Assembly (NCBI GenBank): GCA_947492925.1
Contig: CANLOQ010000005.1
Coordinates: forward strand, 1 to 64,000
Reading direction: 5' to 3'
Source of the DNA: an uncultured Sulfitobacter sp.
GTDB lineage: Bacteria > Pseudomonadota > Alphaproteobacteria > Rhodobacterales > Rhodobacteraceae
Length of the DNA stretch: 64,000 nucleotides
Part shown: piece after piece, positions 45,142 to 53,564 of the stretch
How positions within the stretch are numbered: position 1 is the first letter of the stretch
Layout of the letters: each line of letters starts with the position of its first letter
Program-made: the position numbers and the translations under genes
The notes under the pieces: model-generated
What the model saw: the letters and a program-made list of their open reading frames with translations, nothing else
The model's database searches: none
Told to the model about the DNA's origin: nothing

Positions 45142-45438
45142 TTATGCCCAACCATCGTTTGCAATCAGCGCCTTGATACGCTCGCGGTCATATTCGGTAT
45201 CAATCCGCGCGGCCTCGGCATCCGCCACCGCATCGGGGTCACCTTCAAGAGTGTACGGATCTGCCTTGCGCCACTCTGCGAGATACGCATCCGTATCTTC
45301 GGCACCTACCTTCATCGCGGCACGGTCAATCGCCTGTTCGAACCGCTCCGGCAGCGGTCGCTTTGCACCGCGACGCCCTTTGCCCACAATCACCTGAGCG
45401 GGGATGTCGCGCCAGTAAACAATGGTGACGTCGGGCAT
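45142..45438 (-). CDS. Small 'virulence factor' family protein (PF13769-like)
   Basis: This 98-residue protein starts MPDVTIVYWRDIPAQVIVGK and carries AKRPLPERFEQAIDRAAMK, as in the family named 'virulence factor' in databases. The name is historic; in Rhodobacterales the gene stands before the MetF-like and methyltransferase genes, so a role in methionine or folate one-carbon metabolism is more likely. It is the first gene of the operon and heads the transcript. Confidence 0.82.
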   Translation of the reverse strand: MPDVTIVYWRDIPAQVIVGKGRRGAKRPLPERFEQAIDRAAMKVGAEDTDAYLAEWRKADPYTLEGDPDAVADAEAARIDTEYDRERIKALIANDGWA

Positions 45439-45829
45439 GGGGTGATTCCTCCGAATTGCTCTCTTCGCTGTCTAACGGCTGCACCAGCGCACACTTCGCC
45501 GGTTTTCGACACGCAAAGCGTCATCCGCGACCTGTTCCGTTTACCGTAGACCACAATGCACGGCGAGGGGGCGACGGGATCAAATTATTCATGAACTTTG
45601 TGAACTGCCGCACATCCAAACGCGCGGCGCCGCATGAAGATCGCTTTGAATTTGAGTTGTAGAGGAAAGATGAAGCGATACCGTCCCGCTTCATCTTTCC
45701 TCTACAACTCCATCACAACGGTACCTTCACACATACCGGTCGAAACGAAGCGATCGCCTTGGCAATGCTCTTGCGTGAGACCTCCTGTCAGACTACCTTG
45801 GTACCAACTCGAAATGAAAGGCGCGACCA
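45439..45829. other. Intergenic region with a perfect inverted repeat
   Basis: These 391 bases lie between divergent genes. They contain the inverted repeat at 45654-45710 and, just before it, a short open frame (45591-45662, 23 codons) that ends inside the repeat. No established gene was seen. Promoters for ppx and for the one-carbon operon should lie here. Confidence 0.5.
45654..45710. repeat. Perfect 24-base inverted repeat
   Basis: Bases 45654-45677 are the exact reverse complement of 45687-45710, with a 9-base loop (ATACCGTCC). The arms start GAGTTGTAGAGG and end AGATGAAGCG. It is much longer and more exact than the other hairpins here and lacks a T-run. The next gene on the plus strand, ppx, starts 120 bases later. 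Confidence 0.9.
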
Positions 45830-46951
45830 ATGGCGCCACAGCGTCCCAAAGGTGCGGGCGCGCTCGATAAGGACAAAAAGCCGGCTCTGAGCCCCGCGCC
45901 AGTTCCGCCCAGATCGTCCGAGCTATATGCAGCCCTTGATCTGGGCACGAATAGCTGCCGCATGTTGATCGCACAGCCCAAGGGCAGCGGTTTTCACGTG
46001 GTGGACAGTTTTTCAAAGTCCGTCCAGCTTGGGGCAGGGCTTGAAAAGACCGGGCGCTTGTCGCGCGGATCAATGGCGCGCACCGTTCAGGCACTGCGCA
46101 TCTGTCAGCAAAAGCTGCGCCGCAACAAAGTCAAACGCATGCGACTGGTTGCCACCGAAGCCTGTCGACGTGCGCTGAACGGGGCCGATTTCATGCGGCG
46201 CATTCAGCGTGAAACCGGGCTGACGCTGGACATCATCAAACCCGAAGAAGAAGCACAGCTTGCCGTTATCTCTTGCGCACCGCTGGTCAGCCGGAAAACC
46301 GAAAACCTGCTGGTTGTCGACATCGGCGGCGGCTCGACCGAGCTGGTCTGGATCGACATTTCAAAAGTGCCCAAACGCGACCGCGCGCAAAGCATCATGC
46401 GGCTGCATGCGGGGTTCAAACAGGCGGTAACGGATGTGCCTGCCGCCAAGGTTGTCGATTGGATTTCTGTCCCTCTTGGCGTTGCGACCTTGCGGGATCA
46501 GTTTATTGACGTCGAGGACGATGCCGCGCGCTTTGCGCTGATGAGTTGGTTTTTCGAGGAAAATCTTCAGGATTTCACCCCTTACCAATCGGCCCAGCCG
46601 CAGGAACGGTTTCAGATCGTGGGCACGTCCGGGACCGTCACCACAGTGGCCGCCAGCCATCTGGGATTGCGCCGTTATGACCGCACCAAGATAGACGGGT
46701 TGCGCATGACCTCTGACCAGATCGACAAGGTCATACACTCCTATCTTGCGATGGGGCCGGGGGGCAGGCGGGCGGACCCACGCATCGGGTCAGACCGGGC
46801 CGCCTTGATCATGTCGGGGGCCGCGATCTTGCAGGCGCTGATGCGATGCTGGCCTACGGACCGGTTGAGTGTGGCCGACAGGGGCCTGCGCGAGGGGCTG
46901 CTTTATGCACAGATGAGCGCCGATGGCGTGTTGGAAGAAGGCGATTATTGA
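45830..46951 (+). CDS. ppx: Ppx/GppA-family phosphatase
   Basis: This 373-residue protein hydrolyses polyphosphate or pppGpp. The ASKHA-fold motifs are [44 protein letters not shown] and [18 protein letters not shown]. An N-terminal extension of about 30 residues, rich in Lys, Pro and Ala, precedes the domain. It lacks the C-terminal HD domain of the long exopolyphosphatases. It forms an operon with rlmE, whose ATG is one base after the stop. Confidence 0.9.
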   Translation: MAPQRPKGAGALDKDKKPALSPAPVPPRSSELYAALDLGTNSCRMLIAQPKGSGFHVVDSFSKSVQLGAGLEKTGRLSRGSMARTVQALRICQQKLRRNKVKRMRLVATEACRRALNGADFMRRIQRETGLTLDIIKPEEEAQLAVISCAPLVSRKTENLLVVDIGGGSTELVWIDISKVPKRDRAQSIMRLHAGFKQAVTDVPAAKVVDWISVPLGVATLRDQFIDVEDDAARFALMSWFFEENLQDFTPYQSAQPQERFQIVGTSGTVTTVAASHLGLRRYDRTKIDGLRMTSDQIDKVIHSYLAMGPGGRRADPRIGSDRAALIMSGAAILQALMRCWPTDRLSVADRGLREGLLYAQMSADGVLEEGDY

Positions 46952-46952
46952 G

Positions 46953-47687
46953 ATGGGCAAGACACCGACAGGCAAGAACACATCCGGTCGCGGGCAGCGC
47001 GACCTGAAGGTCAAGGTCAAGTCCGCGCGCGGGCGCACCACCAGTTCGACCCGCTGGCTGCAACGTCAACTGAACGATCCTTACGTTAAACGTGCGCAGG
47101 CCGAAGGCTATCGCGGGCGGGCGGCCTACAAGATCATGGAATTGGATGACAAATTTCGTTTCCTTGTACCCGGTGCGCGCATTGTTGATCTGGGTGCTGC
47201 CCCCGGCGGCTGGTGTCAGGTCGCAGTGAAGCGCGCCAACATTTTGGGTGAAAAGGGCGGCAAGGCCGTGGGCACCATTCTAGGTATCGACCTACAGGAA
47301 ATGGAGCCTATCGCCGGTTGCGAATTGCATGTGCTGGATTTCATGGACGAGGGGGCAGATGATCAAGTCAAGGCCTGGCTGGGCGGCAAAGCGGATGTGG
47401 TTATGTCTGATATGGCGGCATCTTCTTCGGGTCACAAAAAAACCGACCACCTGAAAATCATGGCGCTGTGCGAAGCCGCTGCTTATTTCGCATTTGATGT
47501 GCTGGAAGAGGGCGGCACTTTTGTCGCGAAGGTGCTGGCAGGCGGCGCGGAGGGGGATTTGCAGAAATTGCTGAAACAGCGCTTTAAGAAGGTAGCCAAC
47601 ATCAAACCACCCGCAAGCCGGTCTGACAGTTCAGAGAAATTTGTGGTGGCCACCGGGTTTCGCGGCGAACCTCCGAACGAAGCATGA
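46953..47687 (+). CDS. rlmE: 23S rRNA 2'-O-methyltransferase (FtsJ/RrmJ)
   Basis: This 244-residue enzyme methylates the 2'-OH of a uridine in the 23S rRNA A-loop. The K-D-K-E catalytic set is visible: [29 protein letters not shown] and [10 protein letters not shown], with the SAM loop [13 protein letters not shown] basic N-terminal stretch of about 30 residues precedes the domain. The start at 46953 follows the ppx stop with one base between. Confidence 0.94.
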   Translation: MGKTPTGKNTSGRGQRDLKVKVKSARGRTTSSTRWLQRQLNDPYVKRAQAEGYRGRAAYKIMELDDKFRFLVPGARIVDLGAAPGGWCQVAVKRANILGEKGGKAVGTILGIDLQEMEPIAGCELHVLDFMDEGADDQVKAWLGGKADVVMSDMAASSSGHKKTDHLKIMALCEAAAYFAFDVLEEGGTFVAKVLAGGAEGDLQKLLKQRFKKVANIKPPASRSDSSEKFVVATGFRGEPPNEA

Positions 47688-47786
47688 AAACCGCACCGAT
47701 TTACCCCGCCTTAAATCCTTGAACTTAGAGTTTATGCGCAGACGGCAGCCCGCCGTTTCCATGTCTCAAGATCACAAGGAAATCCC

Positions 47787-48356
47787 ATGTTCAAAAAGAC
47801 CCTTCTCGTGCTGAGCCTGTTGGCCGCACCTGCCGCGCATGCCGCCGATGTCCCGCCTGCCATGTCACAGTATATCTACGATGATCTGATGACCTGGGTA
47901 AACGATCCCCGCATCGTGGACGCGATCCGCGAACAGAATGGCCAGACAGCGGGGTTAAGCACCGACGAAATCATCGCACGCGACAATGCCTGGCGCGCCG
48001 AAGTCGGCCAGCCAGATACCCCGATGATCAATGGCGTGCTTAGCGCCCCATTGTCCGCATTTCTGAAAGAGCATCAGGAAAAGTCCGGGGGGCGCATCAC
48101 CGAAGTATTTGTGATGGACGGGAAAGGGTTGAATGTCGCGGCAAGCGGCTTGACCTCTGACTACTGGCAAGGAGACGAGGCCAAATTCCAGGAGACCTTC
48201 AGCAAAGGATCAGGCACGGTCTTTATTGACGAGATCGAACTTGATGAAAGCACACAGGCCTATCAGGGGCAGGTATCCTTTTCCGTGACCGATCCAAGCA
48301 GCGGCGTAGTTGTTGGGGCCATCACCGTGGGCCTGAACGCAGGCGCATTCTTTTAG
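47787..48356 (+). CDS. Exported protein with a Cache-like sensor fold, unknown
   Basis: This 189-residue protein has a clear signal peptide (MFKKTLLVLSLLAAPAAHA). The mature part has a long N-terminal helix, then EVFVMDGKGLNVAASGLTSDYWQGDEAKFQETFS, and VSFSVTDPSSGVVVGAITVGLN at the end. That strand order, with the phrases MDGKGLNVA, DYWQGDE and VGAITVG, looks like the periplasmic Cache-type ligand domains of sensors, here without membrane anchor or signalling part. This is inference from pattern. The gene stands alone behind rlmE, with a 99-base gap. Confidence 0.7.
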   Translation: MFKKTLLVLSLLAAPAAHAADVPPAMSQYIYDDLMTWVNDPRIVDAIREQNGQTAGLSTDEIIARDNAWRAEVGQPDTPMINGVLSAPLSAFLKEHQEKSGGRITEVFVMDGKGLNVAASGLTSDYWQGDEAKFQETFSKGSGTVFIDEIELDESTQAYQGQVSFSVTDPSSGVVVGAITVGLNAGAFF

Positions 48357-48426
48357 GGAAAGCATGATCCATGACAAACCGGGCGGGAAGCAGCCAAAAT
48401 CGGCGCATTCTGACCCAGATTGGAAC

Positions 48427-48453
48427 AACGCCCCATCTGCGCGCTGGGGCGTT
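48427..48453. terminator. Hairpin terminator
   Basis: Nine-base arms AACGCCCCA/TGGGGCGTT with a 9-base loop, followed by ACTTTTG, lie between the exported protein gene and the convergent small gene, overlapping the stop codon of the latter. Confidence 0.7.
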
Positions 48454-48691
48454 ACTTTTGTGGTCGTGATCTGCCAAGCGACAAGAGTGCAAAGCGCTTT
48501 TTCTTACCTTCTGCAGCATCGGCTTGCTGTGGTGGCTTGAAAGACGACAGCCCACGCGCGATCAACCTGTCCCCGCTGTGAGGATCAAGGTACTTTTCAC
48601 GCGCAGCTTCGGATGTTTGCGCAGGTCTGCCGCGCAGCAGGGCAAACATCTTGGCATGGCGTTGTGACTTTGGATTGGCAGGGTCAGTCAT
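48452..48691 (-). CDS. Small basic hypothetical protein
   Basis: This protein of about 79 residues is basic (many Arg and Lys). The probable start is ATG at 48691 (MTDPANPKSQRHAKMFALL), although the frame is open to 48790. The middle reads REKYLDPHSGDRLIARGLSSF and the tail is KKKRFALLSLGRSRPQK. It was not recognised. A nucleic-acid-binding role would fit its charge but is not shown. A hairpin terminator coincides with its stop codon, which supports it as a real gene. Confidence 0.45.
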   Translation of the reverse strand: MTDPANPKSQRHAKMFALLRGRPAQTSEAAREKYLDPHSGDRLIARGLSSFKPPQQADAAEGKKKRFALLSLGRSRPQK

Positions 48692-48890
48692 GGTCTTGCA
48701 GCTTGTTGATATTTCTTGCTTTAGAGCATGAATTTGGCGACGCCAAGGCTCAAAGCAGACGGCATCAAGGCACATTCGAAGGCCATTCAATCAGGGGTGG
48801 AAGTGTCACCTTCTATGCACCCGTGAAGCTGCTTTTGGCGCGTTCCACCTGAACTGTTTCTTCCACACGAGCTTGTTCATGATAGTTAGC

Positions 48891-49667
48891 CTAGGGCTTT
48901 CGAAACAGCGCAAGGAAATCCTCTTTGGCCTGGGCGCCCGGCTGCACGAATGATGTCGCGCGGTTCGGCTCAAGCCCGCTCAGGGCGCGCAGTTGCACCC
49001 ACATCTCGGCTGACTTCAACGCGGCGGCCGCACAATTCACAACCGGTGCGGCACCAACCTTGTACCCCGGCGCACCGCCGATCAACAGACCGGGCAGAAT
49101 GCCCGCCGGTACAATGACATCTGCACCCGCTTGCACCATTGGCAGCGCATGGTCAGCAAAGTCATCTAGCAATGCAGCGCGCCGGTCTTCATCGCCCGCA
49201 AACGCTGCATTGAAGTCCTCGGGTCTCAGTCCCATGCCCGCAACATGCGACACACGTGTTCCAAGACCGTAAAGGTCGGCCTGCTCGCGGTGGATCACCT
49301 CAAACGCGGGATCAATCGTGACCAGACCGATACGCCGTCCGAGCTGCGACGCTGCCAGCAGCGTCGCCTCGCCCGCGCCGACGACGGGTATGGACAGCGT
49401 GGCACGCAAATCATAAAGGCAGGGATCCTGGAAATGACCCATGACAAAGGCGTCATAGCCATCTTTCTCGGCACCCAAACCGGCCTGCACCGCCTGCACG
49501 CCGCAACGCAATTCGCTAAGCCGCCCGAAATCACGATCAGGTGGTGTCATGCCGAAAACTCTGACCTGCGTACCGGGCGCTGCGATTTCATTAAGGTAGC
49601 TCTGCAGCCGATCAAGGTAAGCGCCCGCCGTCTTTGCATCAACGAAGCTCTGCCAAAAAATGTGCAT
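48891..49667 (-). CDS. Asp/Glu/hydantoin racemase family protein
   Basis: This 258-residue protein has the fold of cofactor-independent racemases. The second-half phrase APVVNCAAAALKSAEMW holds a cysteine at the place of the usual catalytic region. The first-half phrase reads VMGHFQDPCLYDLR, where hydantoin racemases have a cysteine before the FxDP; here it is His, and a cysteine stands three residues later. Activity as a true racemase is therefore uncertain; a lyase or isomerase such as the maleate isomerase group is an alternative. It is the last gene of the TRAP transporter operon (minus strand). Confidence 0.8.
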   Translation of the reverse strand: MHIFWQSFVDAKTAGAYLDRLQSYLNEIAAPGTQVRVFGMTPPDRDFGRLSELRCGVQAVQAGLGAEKDGYDAFVMGHFQDPCLYDLRATLSIPVVGAGEATLLAASQLGRRIGLVTIDPAFEVIHREQADLYGLGTRVSHVAGMGLRPEDFNAAFAGDEDRRAALLDDFADHALPMVQAGADVIVPAGILPGLLIGGAPGYKVGAAPVVNCAAAALKSAEMWVQLRALSGLEPNRATSFVQPGAQAKEDFLALFRKP

Positions 49668-49693
49668 GTCTCTCCTTTCCTGTCCCGTCGCTC

Positions 49694-50392
49694 TTAAACC
49701 GTCAGTCCCTTGACCAATCGTGTGCGCATGGCGTGATGTACGCTGCCGCCCGAAAACGGCGGTAACCGTGCGGTGTCCATCCGCATATCGCTCATCACAT
49801 CTGACGAAAGCGCGGCCCGTAGCCCGGACGCGTCATCAAAAACGACCTTATTGCGCTGCATGTGATCCGCCCTGTACCAAGGCATCTTGCTGAGCCACAT
49901 CAGCGGCGAACAGACCTCAACCTCCCGCACCGCCGGAAACCTGCGCATGATGGGCGTGTGGTGCGCCATGTAGTGCCCAAGCCATGCGTTCGGGTCGTCC
50001 GCACGGCCCGGATAATGCACCATAAAGCTGCAGACATCCTCTTTCTGTTGCCACGCACCACTGACGGTCACAGGACGGACCAACATGGCCTGCTCTGTGA
50101 TACGGGTACAGGCCGGAACCGGCAGCCACGCAGGATCAGCCAGAGCGCGCAGTGATCCTGCGTGATCCAACGCGCGCTCAAGCACAACAAGCGCTGGCGC
50201 GTAAAGCTGTAGTTGCAAGAACGGCGCGGGGCCGTCATCAAACGGCAGACCATCCACCGGCCAAGGTGTGTGGATCAACCCGCGCGACAGCCCCTCGGTA
50301 TTCCGTATGACCTGCGCCACACGCTCCAGTGCTGCGTCCGGCAGCGATGATACGGAAGGGTTTTCAAAGGTCGCGAACCAGGTGACTTCCAT
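49694..50392 (-). CDS. EthD-like ferredoxin-fold protein
   Basis: This 232-residue protein resembles two dimeric alpha/beta-barrel halves. The second half carries the EthD-like phrase FMVHYPGRADDPNAWLGHYMAHHTPIMRRFP (middle part shown as HYMAHHTPIMRRF). EthD-type proteins bind and sometimes process small aromatic or polyketide-like molecules, for example in oxygenase or isomerase steps. No cofactor motif is visible. It follows dctM by 18 bases and precedes the racemase-family gene, so it is part of the same catabolic unit. Function is unknown. Confidence 0.72.
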   Translation of the reverse strand: MEVTWFATFENPSVSSLPDAALERVAQVIRNTEGLSRGLIHTPWPVDGLPFDDGPAPFLQLQLYAPALVVLERALDHAGSLRALADPAWLPVPACTRITEQAMLVRPVTVSGAWQQKEDVCSFMVHYPGRADDPNAWLGHYMAHHTPIMRRFPAVREVEVCSPLMWLSKMPWYRADHMQRNKVVFDDASGLRAALSSDVMSDMRMDTARLPPFSGGSVHHAMRTRLVKGLTV

Positions 50393-50410
50393 GCTCCACG
50401 CAACCTTTCG

Positions 50411-51748
50411 TCAATTGCCCAAAGAGGGCAACCACAAGGCGATCCCCGGGAAGAGGATCAGAAGGGCCACCAGTGCCATTGAACAGGCGATAAAGGGCAG
50501 CGCCGCCAGATAGATGTCGCGCATCTTGGTTCCGGGCGCCGACACGCCTTTCATTACGAACAATAACAGTCCGAAGGGCGGTGTGGTAAAGCTGATTTCT
50601 AGCGCCAGAAGCACGATCACCCCGAACCAGATCAGATCAAACCCCAAGGTCTGCGCCAGCGGAAAGAAGATAGGAACCGTCAGCAGCATCATGGAAAGCT
50701 GATCCATGAACATGCCCAGCACCAGCAAAATGGCGAACATGATCAACAACATGGTGATCGGTTCAAGCTCAAACCCTGTGGCCCAGCGTATCAGCCCCGA
50801 CGACGCACCGGAGAATGCCAGCAGCGCCGAGAAGGTGGCCGAGCCAAAAATGATCAGCAGCGCCATCGTCGTCACCTTAAGCGCGCCAATTACCGATTTG
50901 ACCATGCCGTCCCACGTCAGCGATCGGTAGAGAAACGCCAGCAGGATCACCCCAAGACAGCCAAAGGCGGCACTTTCCGACGGTGTGGCGATGCCAAACA
51001 TGATCACAAGGATCACCCCGATCACCACCGACACCATCGGCAGGATATCGACAAACAGCAGCCGCAGCTTTTCCATCCCACTGGTGGCCTCAAGTTCGTA
51101 CATCGGCGCGGCGTCCGGGTCATAAATCGCCATGCCAAGGATCATGATCGCATAGAAACACGCCAGCATCACACCCGGCATGATGCCCGCAATCAACAGA
51201 TCACCGATGTCCAGTTCCGCAAGGGTAGCCAGCAGCACGGCCAGCGCAGACGGCGGAATAAGCATGGCCAGCCCGCCCGTGCCAAGAATTGGACCAATCG
51301 CCATGTGCTTTTTGTAACCGCGCTTTTCCATCTCTGGCACCATAAGCGAGCCCAGAAGCGCCGTTGACCCCATCGAGGAGCCTGACAGTGTGGCAAAGGC
51401 CGTGCCACCTGCCACGGTCACGAAAGACAGGCGCGCGGGCAATTTGCCCATCAGGCTGTCGACCGCGCCGAACATGCGCGTAGCAAGACCGGTGAAAAAG
51501 AAAATCTCGCCCATCAGCAGAAACATCGGCACGGGCATCAGGTTAAAGCTGGTGATCGTCGGTATGGCGTTATTGGCCAGTTGGCCAATTCCCCGCGACA
51601 TCTGGCCAAAGATGTCCCCGCGTCCCCCCATGAAATAGGCGGCCCCGATCACATTGGCCGCCAGAAACGCCAGCGCCACCGGCACACCAATGGCCATGAA
51701 GAACAAGATCATGCCCAGCAGAAAGAAGAGCGCTTCAAACCACTCCAT
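50411..51748 (-). CDS. dctM: TRAP transporter large permease
   Basis: This 445-residue membrane protein is the large permease of a TRAP transporter, with about a dozen hydrophobic segments. The DctM landmarks are GVPVALAFLAANVIG, LMPVPMFLLMGEIFFFTG, AGGTAFATLSGSSMGSTALLGSLMVPEM and PILGTGGLAMLIPPSALAVLLA. It uses the sodium gradient. It lies between the small permease (27 bases upstream) and the EthD-like gene. Confidence 0.95.
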   Translation of the reverse strand: MEWFEALFFLLGMILFFMAIGVPVALAFLAANVIGAAYFMGGRGDIFGQMSRGIGQLANNAIPTITSFNLMPVPMFLLMGEIFFFTGLATRMFGAVDSLMGKLPARLSFVTVAGGTAFATLSGSSMGSTALLGSLMVPEMEKRGYKKHMAIGPILGTGGLAMLIPPSALAVLLATLAELDIGDLLIAGIMPGVMLACFYAIMILGMAIYDPDAAPMYELEATSGMEKLRLLFVDILPMVSVVIGVILVIMFGIATPSESAAFGCLGVILLAFLYRSLTWDGMVKSVIGALKVTTMALLIIFGSATFSALLAFSGASSGLIRWATGFELEPITMLLIMFAILLVLGMFMDQLSMMLLTVPIFFPLAQTLGFDLIWFGVIVLLALEISFTTPPFGLLLFVMKGVSAPGTKMRDIYLAALPFIACSMALVALLILFPGIALWLPSLGN

Positions 51749-51775
51749 GCGGCATCCAATCGTTCGGGTGAAGAT

Positions 51776-52279
51776 TCATTCGTGTACTCCGGCCTCACCT
51801 GTGTGCAGGGTGACCGGACCGAAAACAAAGCGCGCAAATTGCACTGCCATCAAACCGAACCCGATGGGCATCGCCCCCAACAACAGGTATTTAGGCATAT
51901 CAAGGCTGCGCATCTCCGCATCGCCAAACTGCCACGCGCGATAGGTGGCCCCGAAGGTGTACCAGACCAGAACCAGACAGATCAGGACACATATGGCAGA
52001 TACAAAACGGCTGAACACGCGCTGCGCGTTGCGGGGCAGGGCGGCGGTGACCAATTCGATAAAAACATGGCCCCGGTGGCGAACCAGCCACGGCGACGCC
52101 GCCATTACGATGTAAAGCAAGCCAAATTCGGCAAATGTGAAAATGTGGCTGGACCATGCCCCCGAAAGGTTGAACGTGCGAGCCAGTGCGCTGATGACGA
52201 TGCCCAGCATGATAGCCATCAGATAGATGCCTGCAAAAATCGCCAGCAGGTCGCACAGCCTGTCAACCGGGCGCATCAT
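51776..52279 (-). CDS. dctQ: TRAP transporter small permease
   Basis: This 167-residue membrane protein is the small permease of the TRAP system, with four hydrophobic segments. Family-like features are SSHIFTFAEFGLLYIVMAASPWLVRHRGHVFIEL. Start: ATG at 52279 or 52276 is preferred; the frame is open upstream to a GTG at 52306. It ends 27 bases before dctM. The binding protein gene is upstream. Confidence 0.88.
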   Translation of the reverse strand: MMRPVDRLCDLLAIFAGIYLMAIMLGIVISALARTFNLSGAWSSHIFTFAEFGLLYIVMAASPWLVRHRGHVFIELVTAALPRNAQRVFSRFVSAICVLICLVLVWYTFGATYRAWQFGDAEMRSLDMPKYLLLGAMPIGFGLMAVQFARFVFGPVTLHTGEAGVHE

Positions 52280-52345
52280 TCCGCAACGCCCAAAGTGAGA
52301 ACCCACCGCGCAGGGGCGCGCGATGGGTCATGTTGTGTAAGAACT

Positions 52346-53371
52346 TTACTCACCCGCGTAGTGCTTGCGCAGGGATTTGTACATCTCGGCCCCGGCGCCA
52401 CCACCATCAATCCGCTCGTACATGCGCGCCCATGCGGCGTCATTCGCCATCTTGCGATAGGCTTCGCCCGCCTCTTCGGAATGGCTCACAAAGGTCATCC
52501 CGCCATCGGCAAGAACCTTGGCATCCGCCTCAATCTCGGTCTGGCGATCGTTATAGGATTTCTCTTCCCATTCGATCATGACGGTCTGGATCAGTTCCTG
52601 AGATTTAGGCGACAGATCGTTCCAAGCGTCGGCGTTAAAGATCACCCCGATGTCGGTGCTGTAGAATGTCGGATCTACACGGTAGGTCAGGAACTCATTC
52701 CATTTCAGTTGCGGAACGCCAATCTCTGTCCAGGCCGCTGCATCAACAACGCCTTTCTCCAGTGCGGAATAAACTTCCGTTGACGGCATTGAAGACGTGG
52801 TGGCGTTTAACGCTTCAAAGAAAGCATGATAGATCGGATTATCGCGCAGCTTTACGCCGGTCAGGTCAAGGATGCCATCGTCGTTGAATTTCGGCTCTGA
52901 ATCCATGTAGATGTGAAACCGCACGCCACCGTCGATCCAGCCCAGATGTTTAACGCCAAACCGGTCCTGGTGCGCCTGATCCATGATCGCGGCACCACCG
53001 TTCTGCCGTGCTTCCATCGGCGTCACATTGGACGCCACCATTGCGTCAATCTCGGGCACGTTTGCGCCGTAGAAACTGCCCGGCGTGTGAACCATGTCGA
53101 CCACACCATCGCGCACGGCGGCAGGTTGCTGAAACATGCCGATGGCTTCAGGGCCGCCGCGCACGTCGATTTGTACAATACCCTCGCCGCGCGCATTTAT
53201 GTCATCGACCATCGCAAGAAAGGTCTTGGTGTAGACCAGAAATTCGGGGAAGGCGTGTACGGCGCTTACGCGGTCTTCTGCCTGCGCGAGCGTGGGGGCC
53301 ATAGCCAGTGCGATGCCGGCGGCCGCCAGCATATGGGCGGCCCGAGTCGAAAGGCTTTTTATGAAAGTCAT
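52346..53371 (-). CDS. dctP: TRAP transporter substrate-binding protein
   Basis: This 341-residue periplasmic protein has a signal peptide ending in APTLAQA and the DctP fold (VSAVHAFPEFLVYTKTFLAMVDDINARGEG near the start). The middle contains LGWIDGGVRFHIYMDSEPKFNDDG and the conserved binding region with KLRDNPIYHAFFEALNA. TRAP binding proteins usually bind carboxylates through an arginine; here the arginine of KLRDNP is the likely candidate. It is the first gene of the minus-strand operon. The substrate is unknown; the surrounding enzymes suggest an amino-acid-derived carboxylate. Confidence 0.92.
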   Translation of the reverse strand: MTFIKSLSTRAAHMLAAAGIALAMAPTLAQAEDRVSAVHAFPEFLVYTKTFLAMVDDINARGEGIVQIDVRGGPEAIGMFQQPAAVRDGVVDMVHTPGSFYGANVPEIDAMVASNVTPMEARQNGGAAIMDQAHQDRFGVKHLGWIDGGVRFHIYMDSEPKFNDDGILDLTGVKLRDNPIYHAFFEALNATTSSMPSTEVYSALEKGVVDAAAWTEIGVPQLKWNEFLTYRVDPTFYSTDIGVIFNADAWNDLSPKSQELIQTVMIEWEEKSYNDRQTEIEADAKVLADGGMTFVSHSEEAGEAYRKMANDAAWARMYERIDGGGAGAEMYKSLRKHYAGE

Positions 53372-53495
53372 TGTTGGTGTCTCCCTGTTTTGTGAAACGC
53401 GCGGTCTGCCGCCCGCATCATCAGACCGGAACGCGCCCGGGGCCGGTTGGAGCAACTTTCATGCGTTTGCATGTAGTAAGCCTTGACCGATCCCG

Positions 53496-53505
53496 CATTG
53501 CAATG
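53496..53505. promoter_or_regulatory. Palindrome in the divergent TRAP/opine promoter region
   Basis: CATTGCAATG (10-base perfect palindrome) and CATGC-GTTT-GCATG (53459-53472) lie in the 193-base gap between dctP and the opine-type dehydrogenase gene. Either could be an operator for the divergent pair; chance cannot be excluded. Confidence 0.25.
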
Positions 53506-53564
53506 AAAATGTTAATAAGGACGTGTGACCGCAATCTGGACGGGAACACAGTGAGGGGGCACCA

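Noticed and set aside
45654-45710. The 24-base inverted repeat as the end of an insertion sequence
   Set aside because: The arms are adjacent with a 9-base loop, there is no transposase gene and no target-site duplication was seen.
48613-48852. Plus-strand open frame opposite the small basic protein
   Set aside because: No ribosome site and no protein-like pattern; the minus-strand frame ends at a hairpin terminator and is preferred.
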